DNA from: Allium sativum
Lineage: Eukaryota > Streptophyta > Magnoliopsida > Asparagales > Amaryllidaceae
NCBI GenBank assembly: GCA_030737875.1
Contig: CM060911.1
Location: forward strand, 90,788,599 to 90,852,598
Direction: 5' to 3'
DNA: 64,000 nt
Position numbers and translations under genes: made by a program. Below are positions 1-11,140 of this stretch, piece after piece. Numbering within the stretch: position 1 is the first letter of the stretch; each line of letters begins with the position of its first letter. Under the pieces are notes generated by a model. The model saw nothing but the letters and a program-made list of their open reading frames with translations, ran no database searches and was not told where the DNA came from.

Positions 1-710
1 TCGATTTCAAACTTCAATTGAATATACCGGGTGCAAAACAATCCAGATTTTAGTGAAACCAAAAACATTAGGATCTAATTGATGATATCTTTACAACGAA
101 TCTGACCAATCGAAATTTGATAGCGGGAATCAAAAGATATGTCTAGTTGAAAATTCTGAATAGTCGCTATGGAATTCAGGCCCTTAAAAATGGACATTTT
201 GCAAACGACCTCGGATTTCGACGAAACCACTTTTGTTGGATCCGTGATGTCAAATTATTGCTAGGTTTCAAATTTCATAATTTTCCGAATCAATATGTGA
301 GCGTGGCAAAGGAAAACGCGTTTGACCAGTTTCAGCTGATTTTAATTGACTGGAAATTGGCCATTTTTCAAACGGTCTCAGAATTCGACGAAACTAGTTT
401 TGTTAGGACTGTATCGTCAATACAAAGCTAGAAAATATTTTTCTGGAATTTTTCTAGTTAGTATGGGACCCCGGTAATTTGAAATGTACGTTTAAAATTC
501 AATATAGTGATTTAAATGAAAATTCAACGGAAACTGATTGTAACAATCAAATCGGCTTGCGATACATATCCCATTGTGTTCGGAATGGGGGTAAAACGCT
601 ATGGACGACAGGCGGTGGGCCTCGTTTCGAGGTCGTATGTAAAAGTCAACCTTTCTGCAAAATTAAATAATTAAATAATAAAAAAAAATTCTTCCCTCGT
701 TTTCTTCTGC

Positions 711-986
711 TTGCCCCCCCCCCCCCCCCCCCGATTCATTTACCAGAAACAAAAAAAAAGAAAAAAGAAAAACCTAAATCAATCGAGCCGCCACCCTCCA
801 GACATCGCCGACGACGAAGCCTCGAAGCCGCCTCCCTCACTATCGAAGACCCCGTCCTTCACCTCGAACCCCTCGCGAATCAAATCGGAGCAGCCCCCCC
901 CCCCTTACCTCGATGCGACACCACCGAGCACCACCACCAAGCCTGCCGCCGACGCCCTCTTCTTCCCTCCACTTCGCAAGAAATCG
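711..986 (+). other. C-rich, proline-codon-rich island in family D LTR
   Basis: A GC-rich island in otherwise AT-rich LTR, starting with a run of about 17 C and rich in CCN, TCN and GAC codons. It ends at a GTGAGA splice-donor-like site at 987. Families A (about 14.73-15.38 kb) and C (minus strand, about 54.54-54.84 kb) have a GC-rich island at the same place, but the sequences are poorly alignable. This looks like the first-exon region of a plant gene or a captured gene fragment. No product is recognised. Confidence 0.5.
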
Positions 987-1616
987 GTGAGAATTTATTT
1001 TATTTTATTTTTATTTTTATTTTTGTTTTGTTAAAAACTGATTTGTTTAGAATATAAAAACTGTTTTTTTTAAGAATATAAAAACTGATTTGTTTAGAAT
1101 ATAAAAACTGAATTTTTAAAGAACTAATTTCTGATTTTTTTTAAAGATATAAAAACTGATTTGTTTAGAATATAAAAACTGATTTTTTAAAGAACTAATT
1201 TCTGATTTTTTTTAAAGATATATAAACTGATTTTCTTTAGAATTTAAAAACTGAATTTTTAAAGAATTTAAAAACTGAATTTTTAAAAAGAATTTAAAAA
1301 CTGTATTTGAAAAGAAAGTAAAAACTGATTTTATTTTAAGGTTTAAAAAAAAAAAGGTTTAAACTTTGAAATAGAAAAAGGTTTAATCTTTCAAAGGAAA
1401 AATATTTGAACTTGCAAAAATAAAGATCATATTTTTAAAAAGAGAAAAGACGGAATTTTTGTCAAGTAGAAGAAGTAAGATATGATTCTTATATTTTTAA
1501 AGCAATAAAAATATAATTTTTACATCATAGGAATATTAAAAATATAATCTTTGTTTTTAGAATATGATCTTTATATATTGAATAACATAGTAAAAATTTG
1601 ATTTTTACCTATGTAG
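987..1616 (+). other. Putative intron in family D LTR leader
   Basis: The interval starts with donor-like ATCG|GTGAGA, is strongly AT-rich and ends with acceptor-like CTATGTAG. It lies between the GC-rich island and a short block beginning AGAATACGGGCGACGAG that is conserved in A and C. Families A and C have a GTRAGT donor and a TAG acceptor at corresponding places with different intron lengths (169 bp in A, about 883 bp in C). Splicing is inferred from sequence only. Confidence 0.35.
1040..1320 (+). repeat. AT-rich minisatellite in family D LTR
   Basis: Imperfect tandem copies, 20-25 bp long, built on AATATAAAAACTGATT. The equivalent stretch in family C (54300-54500 and 62080-62275, minus sense) is built on TAAAACTGATTTTAAA, so the array seems to have been renewed independently in each family. 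Confidence 0.6.
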
Positions 1617-2899
1617 AGAATACGGGCGACGAGAGCGACAAGAAGGCGAAATAGACGAAGATTTCCATAAAGGAAGAGTCGTGTTATTGGATAGCTATAG
1701 GTGAGAATTTCTCACTCTTCAATTTCTTTTTATATATATATATATATATATGTGTGTGGAAATAAAAGTGAATTGCTATATATAAATATTTATATATATA
1801 TATACGCCCCCTCGTCCACAAACCATGGACGATATTTATTGGTTGAAATTGTTGTGAAAATTGGTTGACGGTAGATTGTTGTTTGGGATTGTTTGTGGTT
1901 GATATTGAATTGATTGTGGTTGAAAAATACCCGTTTGTGATCGAAAAATATTTGGTTGAAACCACATAGGATTAGTTTGTGGAAATGAAATAAATATAAA
2001 CATGTCGCCTGCGTGCGAATTAGATGCATGATCCCCATTGTCAAAAACCGCGAGGTTTTAAGGTAGAGCGAGGAGCCGTACTAGGGACGGTGCCGGTTTT
2101 AACTACCCTGCCGTTATGCTGCCGAAATTTTGAATAATCTTTGTGTGTTAGAATTATTTTCATATGTTGAAATTATTTGCATGCATAGAAAGTAAAGCCG
2201 TATATTGAAACTATGTCCATGTGTGGAAATATTCATGTGTTGAAAAGTGTTGTGTGAAAATAAAATTCATTTGTGAATGAATGAAGTGTATAAATAATAA
2301 AAATCACATTTTTATACTTATATATGAAGTATGAAAAATATTCGCCTTATATAAATATTTTCAATCATAAAAATCGCATCTTTCTAATATGAACAACATA
2401 AATAAATTGTCCATGTGTGGAAATACTCATTTGTTGAGAAATGTGTGTAGTGGAAAGGTTCATGTGTTGAATAAAAAGATTGAACGATAAAAATCACATT
2501 TTTATTGAAACTATGAAGTGTTGAAACCATACATTGGTTGAATAAATATTTTAAATGATAAAAATATCATTTTTATCATACGTGTGATATGCTAAAGATA
2601 TGCAGACGTTGAAACAAATATTTGTGATAGAAATATTATTTTTAACATGCATAGGAACTAAATAAAATAGTCATGTGTTGAAATCTACTTTAGTTCGCCA
2701 AAATTATCATCTTTGAAATGTGAAGTGTTAAAAATAACCACTGGTTCGAATAAACGTGCATGAGTTGAAATATACATTAACTAGCTAATGATATGATTTT
2801 AGCCTATGCATGGGATATTAGAATGAATGGTGTTTATAGACCAAAGCAAATCAAATATGAAGTTGAATAGAAAATGATAAATGTTAGAAATTGTATATA

Positions 2900-3150
2900 T
2901 GTGCATGCATATCTATTGAACAGGTTAAAGCAAAAAGGGGCTAGAGAAGAGGAATAAAATTTTGTGCCCGACAAATAGGTACACATTTACTGTCTTGTTT
3001 GGGTGATGATTTTATGAGCCTGTTGGCTAGCCGCTTGGCTTTTTCTTTTTCTTTTTGAGATTAGAAGGACCGGGAATGCTATTTGCGATTTCCCGATGCC
3101 CCCGGTGCAGGGGAAGTTATGGCGAAATTTTCCAAAATTTTAAGGTGTTA
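2900..3150 (+). repeat. Internal-domain fragment embedded in family D LTR
   Basis: This block matches the 3' half of the internal domains of A (about 34420-34680) and C (minus strand, about 55970-56200) in order: TTGAACAGGT, CCCGACAAATAGGTAC, TTGGCTAGCCGCTTGGC, a T/C-rich run, then GTTATGGCGAAATTTT and GTGTTAG. In A and C this lies just upstream of the purine tract and 3' LTR. Here it sits inside an LTR, without a purine tract or LTR start. It resembles C most closely. Family B also has a shorter derivative in its LTR near 18.20-18.29 kb. Confidence 0.7.
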
Positions 3151-3239
3151 GAAAAATATTTGAAGTGAAAACAATATAGAAATTATTGAATGGACTATAT
3201 TTATATAAATATATAAATATAAATAGAATTAAAACGAAA

Positions 3240-3655
3240 CGAGGCCGTGCAGTTCATATTTTGAAACAGTGATTTCAAATGACTAGTGCGGAAGATCCGA
3301 CCATTGGATTTTCCCGAAACCTCAACCGTTGGGTTCGCCTTGGAAATATCTTTCCAACGGCACCAACTTTGTGGAGATCCGACGGTTGGATTGTCTGGAA
3401 TGTTTAATTCAAAATTGAGGAAAAACAGCGCCAGAAACGATTATATTTATATATATATATAAATATAATTAAATTAAATCGAATTACGACGCTGCAGTTC
3501 GTAAATTGAAATCGTAACTTCAAATGGTTAGTGTGGAAGATCCGACCGTCGGATTTTCCTAAAACTGGAACCGTTGGATTCGTTTTGAAAAGACCTTCCT
3601 AATGATGTAAAATTTGTGAAGATCCAACGGTTAGATTTTCCTATATGTGTAAAAC
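3240..3655 (+). repeat. Two diverged copies of the GCAGTTCG module
   Basis: Two blocks (about 3240-3420 and 3480-3655) share the order GCAGTTC, TTTCAAATG, GAAGATCCGACC, ACCGTTGG, a TTCC run, then a second GATCCRACGGTT. Families A (about 30930-31110) and C have one copy at this place. The same module, AATGGCGCGGTAGTTCG followed by TTCAAACTTCAATTG, also lies near the start of the A, C and B LTRs, so the LTRs look modular. Confidence 0.5.
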
Positions 3656-4988
3656 AAAATTAGTAGAAAGCAGCGCCAGTGCGTCGGCACGACCTGAAAC
3701 GTTGTTTAATTAAATATGGCCGTTTTAAATTAAATAAAAATGGCGATATATCGTTATTAAGTGCTATAGACGATATAGAGTGAAAATAAACCAATTTTGT
3801 TGTGTTTGCTTGATATGTGATGGTTGAATGTATTTGACGTGAAAATTATAACTAAATAACTGAAATGTGAATGTTGAATAGTTCAACCCTATGATTAATT
3901 GGTTTGAAAATCTAAATATACGTGGGTTATTTGAAAAGACCGAGTTTATCTCATTTCAAATAATCGATCGACGTTGAGAAGTCGTAGAGTCGAAGACGAC
4001 TGAAGACCGACGATCTCCACATTGGATGGATGGGCGCTACTGATGCTCGTGATTGGAGTAGCTACCATGAAGGAATTGAAGTAGTAGCCGTCCAAACATA
4101 TTGTTGATTGTACGGATATGCGAGGAATTGGTGCCTCCTGTTTCGTTCAGACCCAGAACGGACTTGTAAATGGACTGTGTGTCCGACATTGGATTTTATT
4201 CTGTGTTGATTGATCTCTGTTAAATATACATCTGTTTGGCGGCGGAGAATTTATTCTTTTGCTTAACGCCCTTCTCTGAGACGTACGAGCTCAGAGGTTG
4301 TATATCGATGGACATCAATCGCATGGCGTGAATTGCCTGTGTGGCATGCTAAGATGCAGTGATCAGGGCTTCTGTTGAAAAGCAAAGTGTTGTGGTGATG
4401 ATCAAAGCACCGCCTGTGTGGCGTAGCTTTGTGTATAACGTGAATTCGCGAGCCTCACACCCCGGTATGAACCTAAAACGGGAGAAGGACCTCAGGGAGG
4501 GCATGCGTTTCTTTCTAGCTAGGGTGGTGTCAGTGACCTACCAACCCTGACATTTATATACTTTTCACCTATGTTGTTGTTGCTGTTGCGAGGCGCCTCG
4601 GTTTGATCGGACGATCCGGGTCCGATGGAGTCATTCGTTGGCTCGTTTACGCCCCAAAGGGCGGGGAGACGTAGTGTTCAGGCATAATAATCCACATCGG
4701 TGGACCGGCCCTGTCGCTCCAAGGGGCAGTTGCGGCTGTTCCTGAGACATGGGCTAGATTGTCTCGAATTCGGTAAGGACTATCTTTTGCCTTGGTTCAT
4801 GACGGAAAACCAATTTCCAAATACGTGACTGTGCGGTTTTGATTGTATACCTATATATGGCGACATAGTGGTATGGGGCATTAATGCCGTCTATGATTGA
4901 TAGTTATGATTTGAAATTGTTTTCAAAACATATAAACACTAGCAATAATATCAAATGCCTTTGTTTTATTCGTATCAATCATATTTTG

Positions 4989-5060
4989 GCCATTATAAGG
5001 TAAAACTCTATCCTCCGGTTTGCGTTGCATTATGTGATGGGAACTGAGTCTTATAATGGC
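4989..5060 (+). other. Conserved 11-bp hairpin near LTR 3' end, family D
   Basis: The arms GCCATTATAAG (4989-4999) and CTTATAATGGC (5050-5060) are perfectly complementary and enclose a 50-nt loop containing TTTGCGTTGCAT. In A and C the arms are GCTGTTATAAG/CTTATAACAGC, so the third and fourth pairs change together. The hairpin lies about 540 bp before the LTR end. Its function is unknown; a structured RNA role is inferred. Confidence 0.6.
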
Positions 5061-5595
5061 TTCATTTTTATAAAAAGCATAGCGATGTTTAAAAGAAAGA
5101 TTTGTTTTAAAGCACTGGCAATCCAATGGAGTAAACCCGTTCCACGAAAGTGGCGTGGTCTTGTGATTAGCCAATTATATATGTGTTGAGTGGATTTCTC
5201 ATACCAGTCCCATGACTGACTCGTAGTTTGTTTCACTTTCAAACTCGGGTGCCCCTTTTTCTACACGGGCAGCCTTGTATTCAGGTTTAGCTGGTTCTTT
5301 TTCTGGATGGCTGGAGCTGAAGATGGATTCTATCACTTATTTCTTTTTATGCTGTTCAGCTCCTATTGTACATATTTTGTTTATTTCCGCTGTAGACATT
5401 TATGTATAGCTGAACTGTATTTGTACTAAGTAAGATCCTGTATACTGTGTAACTCTGATGATTACTTTTATCCAGTATATTTTATTGTTCATTATCTGGT
5501 GTATTTATTTAATTCTGTTCCGCTATTATCTGTTTCTGTGTTATATTCCAAAGATAGCCCTTGTTTCTGTGAGAACGGGAAATCGGGTCGTCTCA

Positions 5596-8500
5596 AATAT
5601 GATTAAGTAGAAATAAATTTGCGGAATTGATACATGTATCAGAAATTAATTATAGAAATAGTCAAAGAATTAATGATAATTAAAGTATGCGAATTTCAAG
5701 GGATTGACCGCTTCTAAATAAGGCAATTAAAAAAATGGCATATACGTATTTTATAAAGTCAAGTTGGAAATAAAGTTTTAAAAAAGCTATATACGTATTA
5801 GAAATTATTTATAGAAATAAATTTGCGGAATTGATATATGTATCAGAAATTAATTATAGAAATAAATGATATTAAAAATATACATATAAGAAGAGAAATG
5901 GTCAAAGAATAATGAAAATTAACGTACGCGAATTTCAAGGGATTGACTACTTCTATATAAAGTGATTTAAAAAATGGTGTATACGTGTTATATAAAGTAA
6001 AGTAGGAAATAAAATTAAAAAAAAGCTATATAAAGCAGAAAATAAGTAAACATATAAACATTTGGATTTCAAATTTGAAAATATAATTAAGTAGAAACAA
6101 ATTTGTGGATTTCAAATTTGAAAATATAATTAAGTAGAAACAAATTTGTGGAATTCATATATGTATCAGAATTTAAATATAAAAACGAATGATATTAAAA
6201 ATGTATACATATAAAAAGAGAAACGGTCAAAGAATTAATGATGATTAATATACGTTACAATTATAATTGATGTACGCAAATTATAATTAATAATGTTTGA
6301 ATACTTATCTACACGTGACACAAATTAAGTAAAGGGCATTTTCATCAGTTTAGGTGTACACAAAAAAAGAGTGACACCAAACATATTCCAATTATTAGTA
6401 AAGATATAAGCTTACATCATAATTGTAATACGATACTATAGCCACAACAATTACATCATTCAAAGATTTCATTATGCCTTCGAAAATAACGAAAAGGAAA
6501 ATGAGATCTATCAAGTTAGATAATTAGTAGTATAAGATATTTAGTTAATTTTTAATTAATGGATGCCAAATGATATGATACTAATGTTAAGTCTTTTAAT
6601 AGATGCTTTCAGACGTGAATAATATTATATCTACATCTGAAGTAGAAATTATTTTCAAATATAATAATGCATATGTGGATAAGACAAATACCAAATATTT
6701 ATCATATACATAAACGATCAATAAATCTAAAAATTAAAAAATGGCTTCACATAAAATATGAATTACATTTATAGTTATTTTTCCCTTGTTTATTTACGAA
6801 AAGTTTTAAAGTAAAAAATTCATTGATACTCGGTGCATACAACATTCAATTTCTCCATGTATAGGTTGCATACAAAACTATGGAGCAGAACATTGGATCA
6901 TTCTGAAGAGCTGCGAATATTGGGTATGTAGTATGCATTATCAAGAAAATGACACCATTTTCGCGCATTAAAATCTTCATCAAAGCGTAATTGAGAGCCT
7001 AAATCTTGTAAATATCACTCTTCCATCAATAATTGCCAGTATTTCCAACCTTCCAACACCGCATACAGTTTGCCGAATTGCTCCAGTATGGAATTGATGG
7101 AACTGAAGTGGTAACAAACACAAGATTCATGTTTTGGTTGAACATCATAAGCTGATAAGAATTCAATTATGGAGCAATCTGTTTAAAATTGATTGAGCTA
7201 GAGGACTTGTTAGTATTTGCTTGTGGATTTTAAAAACATGATGTACTCGGTTGCTTTTGATTTTACTAGTTCTTAATCTTATAGTAGTCATGGTACAAAA
7301 TGCCTTTTTCCAACATAGATTATTTAATTCCTGAGATTCGAATGTATATTGTATATGAATTGTTGTCTCATTTTTTGATCTTAAAGTAGTTAATGGTGCT
7401 ATTATTCCTATTCTTAGTCGCTATTTATGCATCGGTTGGTTTCAGAGAATTATATGTAATAGAGAATTTTTTTTATATAAACATACTTACGAGACGGTGC
7501 ATAAAACTGTATAAAAGAGTTTGATCGAGTTGCTGATCAATTAGCACTCCACATTTACATTTAGGCACTTTAGATTTGTTCATACTTACAGCAGCTGTTG
7601 GGACATGGAAAAAAAAGGGAATATGTTAATGTATGTAGTGTCATTTTTCTTCTGGCATAGGTACGTTGTATTTGATAGTTTTGTAGCATTTTTATTTGCT
7701 TGTTTATCTTTTTCGAAGTTGCATCTGTCAGCAGTTTAAATACTTGTAAATATATTTATCCTTGGCCTACATATTCAAAATAAAAATGAACATTATTTTA
7801 CTAGTGCTCGTTTTTAGTGATGTCACGGTAAATACATTAAAAATCGCTGGTTCTATTTGACTGCATATGCTTGGTATATTTATAGAACCGTAAATTTTGT
7901 ACGAATGTCCAACATTCGTTCGTGTTCGTGACCAAATATGTCCATCCGATTCTCATTTAAAACACCAATTAAGACAATAAAATTTGTATGAGAAAAAAAT
8001 CACGTTTGGTCTATTCTCGTTCGAATTCGTCCAAATTCCTTGTAATTCGATATATAATTGAGATTAAATTTAATAAAAAGTATATGATATAAATGGTCAT
8101 GTCCGACCTGTCCGCTTGTGTACGTATTCATAAAACATGTGTCTTTGTTCGACAGATGACATGAATTAAGACAACAAAATTTATTCGAGAATTTTTTTTG
8201 TTTGATCCATGTTCTAATATATATTTTTTAGGATAGAAACTGAACACACTTTTGTGCAATCCGGCCCGATCGATTTACACCTCAATATATTCGTAATATA
8301 TTTAAAATGTAATATATTACATGAGAAATATGTTTAAAATATACGAGCTATTAAAAGCCTACAAATGCTTGTATTACACTAGCTTTAAATTATATTATCT
8401 ACTTGTAATAGTTTTGAGTTTTGGTTGTATGTCCTATTTACTAATTGTAATCCATTTTACTGGATATACAAATTTATTTAAAGCCATTATAATTGCATAT

Positions 8501-8900
8501 ACTATATTATCTATTGTGCGATGATTTATGTATGTGTTGTGACTCATTCGAATCAATACATTGATAGTATATTCTTATCTCAAGTTGATTTACATGTAAA
8601 ATTCTGTTTAATTAAATTTCTACTTTATTAATTACTATATCTAATTTTTCAAAAAAAGAAATCTAATTTGAAATATGTTTTAGCATGTAATTTTATATAT
8701 TATATTTAACACATTAACGGTCGGTTTTCCTACCGTTGTACGGTAATACTAGTTTACATCCCTTTTTTCTTTTCCTGTTTTACAAATTTCTTACCTCAAT
8801 CAATTTTCTTTATTTTATGTGTGGAAACATTAGGATCATACCAAGGACTCTAATGGCTAAAGAGGTGATCTTGGCTTAAAATTCATATCTGATAAAAGTC
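5596..8900. other. AT-rich intergenic DNA, no recognised gene
   Basis: This is AT-rich sequence between the two inverted family D LTR ends. The first 700 bp contain reiterated AAATTTGTGGAATT/TATGTATCAGAAATTAA blocks. The rest has scattered short frames, the longest being 67 codons at 8321-8524, with no recognisable domain. No LTR or RNA gene was seen. Confidence 0.5.
6064..6149 (+). repeat. Perfect 43-bp tandem duplication
   Basis: The units 6064-6106 and 6107-6149 are identical, each beginning GGATTTCAAATTTG. More distant relatives of the unit occur at 5604-5700 and 5815-5880, so this is a recent step in a local duplication series. Confidence 0.8.
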
Positions 8901-8942
8901 AAAGGTTTCATTCTCATATTTTGTTTATTATGTAGTTAATTG

Positions 8943-9162
8943 GAGGAACATATGGGGGTAGTGAAAGAAGTGAGCGACATGCATCAAAGAATGGCAGAAA
9001 TGGCTAAGCACTATGATGCATTCATTACATTATCTGGTTAATTTTTATTCATTATGTTACAAATTTTATTTTATCTTTCCTTCGTTTTATATATTCTGAT
9101 ATTATTCTACTACATTCCCAGATGGTTACGGAGCATTAGAAGAGCTACTTGAAGTTATAACA
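8943..9162 (+). pseudogene. Two spliceable exon remnants, possible CACTA transposase
   Basis: The frame at 8943-9036 reads EEHMGVVKEVSDMHQRM and continues AEMAKHYDAF, a charged, helix-prone stretch. It ends at TCTG|GTTAAT. A CCCAG acceptor at 9120-9121 continues the same frame with DGYGALEELLEVIT and then TAG. One base change in that TAG would extend the frame by about ten codons to another donor-like CTG|GTTAGT. Charged Met/Glu-rich tails are common in plant CACTA-encoded proteins, and a CACTA end lies 1.3 kb downstream. The family assignment is tentative and the gene is clearly incomplete. Confidence 0.35.
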
Positions 9163-9201
9163 TAGGCTCAGCTTGGCATCCATAAAAAACTGGTTAGTGA
9201 T

Positions 9202-9202
<1 letters not shown>

Positions 9203-9250
<48 letters not shown>
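9203..9250. repeat. (AT)n microsatellite
   Basis: An uninterrupted TA dinucleotide run of about 45 bp inside the putative DNA-transposon relic. Confidence 0.9.
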
Positions 9251-9255
<5 letters not shown>

Positions 9256-9289
9256 GCTTGTATTAATTTATTTCATACTTGTATAAATT

Positions 9290-9830
9290 AATTGCAGTTG
9301 ATTAACGTTAATTAACATTAGATTATACAAGGTAGCATTTATAAATGGTAACATTTGTATAAATTAATTGATTAAATAAATGGTTAACATTAAATGGTAC
9401 CATGTTAATTTATGTTAATTTACATATTAAATGGTACCATGTTAATTTACATATAAATTAACGTAAATTAATATGGCATCATTTCTTACATGGTAACATA
9501 TTATTTGTATAAATGGTTACATGGTAGCATTTACATATAAATTAACATAAATTATTATGGCATCATTTCTTAAATGGTAACATATTATTTGTATAAATGG
9601 TTACATGGTAGCATTTATTAACGTTAATAACTGCTTGCACTTGTATAAATTAACGTTACTCAACATCATAATTGTATAAATTAACATAAATTAACATGTT
9701 ACCATTTAATGTTAGTTAACGCTAAAACAAATATGGAATAAATCATAACATAATAATGTTTGCGTTAATTTATTTCATACTTTTATATGTTAACGTTAAT
9801 TTGTTACCATTTAAGATCTGATTCATATCA
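9290..9830. repeat. AT-rich minisatellite of TTAACGTTAA and ATGGTAACAT units
   Basis: The stretch alternates permuted copies of AATTAACGTTAATT, TAAATGGTACCATGTT and TTACATGGTAGCATTT. Many of the motifs are palindromic. It sits between the exon remnants and the CACTA end and resembles an expanded subterminal region. Confidence 0.55.
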
Positions 9831-10289
9831 GTGTTAATTAATTCTCATATATTTGTTTCATTTTCAATGATAATTCAATTTGATTTGATGTTGATCTCAT
9901 TTGATAACCTTCTACTAATCTCTGATTTGATTTGATATAAAACTAATTGATTGGATTTTAAAGCTTATATTTTTGTTTTGCCTTATATTGGAAGGAAAAA
10001 GCTAATAAATCTATTATGATAGGTACACACACTCGTTTCATCCTGTCTAGAAAAATTGTGAGAAACAACCCAACTTACTGAGCTAAATAAATTTATATCA
10101 AAATTATATTTGCGAACTAAATTTCTTCTTTTCAATTTACTATGCTATTTTATTATGACAGGTATGATAGACGATTGGACAAATTCAGCATCCATGTAGG
10201 ATGACACATCACCATCCATGTCAACAGCCATCTAGGATGACACTTCATCAAAGAAATCAGTTGGTGACTCATTATTCGAGTCATAAGGT

Positions 10290-10473
10290 AGTGGGGCCCA
10301 TTAATTCTTTTACCTACCAATACCAATAAGTGTAGTAAATCCCTTTCTCTACTAAGCTTTACCTACCCAATTTCTACCAATCCAATATTGGTAGCTAAAA
10401 TATATTACCCACCATTATGTTAGTTTTACCTACACTTACAATTGGTAATTAAAGATTTTATTTTCTTGTAGTG
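10290..10473 (+). mobile_element. 3' end of a CACTA (En/Spm-type) transposon
   Basis: The segment ends at 10461-10473 with TTTTCTTGTAGTG, the reverse complement of the common plant CACTA terminal repeat CACTACAAGAAAA. Upstream are subterminal motifs in both orientations: TTACCTACCAATACC, TTTACCTACCCAA, CCAATATTGGTAGC and CAATTGGTAATT. No opposite CACTACAAGAAAA end was found upstream in the window, so the element is 5'-truncated or its other end has decayed, and its target duplication cannot be checked. Confidence 0.7.
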
Positions 10474-10566
10474 ATGTTTGTGGTTGCGGACTCACTTTAT
10501 TCTTCCTTACCGGATTGGTGAAGTGCTCGAAAGAGGACCTTTGGTGTTCATACCGTTTTTTGGTGT

Positions 10567-10622
10567 AAACACACACACACACACATAAATATATATAAAT
10601 ATATAGAGAGAGAGAGAGAGAA
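10567..10622. repeat. Compound microsatellite (AC)n-(AT)n-(AG)n
   Basis: Consecutive dinucleotide runs of AC, AT-rich sequence and AG. No gene is nearby. Confidence 0.9.
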
Positions 10623-10990
10623 GGAAATCTTCCTTATTTAATAATACACTTAGATCATCCTAATGGGACAATTAAACTTGAATAAAAACTCCTAATTAAT
10701 TAAGCATTTATTCCCTTTAATTGTATGTTAAATAAGTTACATAATAAGAAATATATTTTGCGCATAATAATGTGCGTTTGAAACACATCCTAGATCATCC
10801 GTAAGAAATGAAGAAATGTCAATCTTCACGTAATTCACAATTACAAGTTTTCTTCTCACATACAATATTCACCAAGCATTATTTTGTGGACTAATTCTAT
10901 TTGAACCCATGTTTTTACTGAGTTAACCCAGAAAAACGATGAACATACCCCATTTGTTTTGCAATGTTTTTCTTCTTCCAATTCTCATCA

Positions 10991-11140
10991 TACCTCGTAG
11001 AGCTTCAATGAGATTCTTTAGTTTACCTCGTAGAGTCCATACGGGATTATTTAGTGTATCTCGTATGGACCCTACGAGGTGACCTAAAGGCACCTAGTAT
11101 GGTTTCTACGAGATACACTAAAGAATATCGTAGAGCCTGT
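10991..11140. repeat. Foldback minisatellite with nested inverted repeats
   Basis: Units of about 33 bp starting ACCTCGTAGAG or ATCTCGTATGG are repeated, partly inverted. A perfect 16-bp pair, TTTAGTGTATCTCGTA (11050-11065) with TACGAGATACACTAAA (11107-11122), overlaps a 17-bp pair with one mismatch (11027-11043 with 11062-11078). The two foldbacks share bases, so they are mutually exclusive. There is no clear transposon terminus. Confidence 0.7.

Larger units (their letters stand above)
1..5595 (+). mobile_element. Family D LTR, 5' end cut by window (solo or 3' LTR)
   Basis: Position 1 lies about 240 bp inside the LTR, judged by comparison with the family C LTR start (minus strand near 55.56 kb). 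The LTR ends at 5595 in GGGTCGTCTCA. The flank that follows is AT-rich and has no primer-binding site, so this is a 3' or solo LTR. It is largely collinear with the A and C LTRs: the AGTCGCTATGG block near 160, the C-rich tract near 715, TCATGTGTTGA motifs at 2.2-2.7 kb, GATCCGACCGTCGG near 3.54 kb, and the TTTGGCGGCGGAG and CCCCAAAGGGCGGGG blocks at 4.2-4.7 kb. It differs in carrying a piece of internal domain at about 2.90-3.15 kb. No coding function is visible. Confidence 0.85.

Noticed and set aside
8321..8524. 67-codon hydrophobic frame
   Set aside because: It lies in AT-rich DNA, has no homologous copy in the window, and its Leu/Ile/Tyr content is what AT-rich sequence gives by chance.
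10991..11140. MicroRNA precursor
   Set aside because: The stems are parts of a direct/inverted minisatellite with competing folds, and no mature-like arm or conserved miRNA sequence was recognised.
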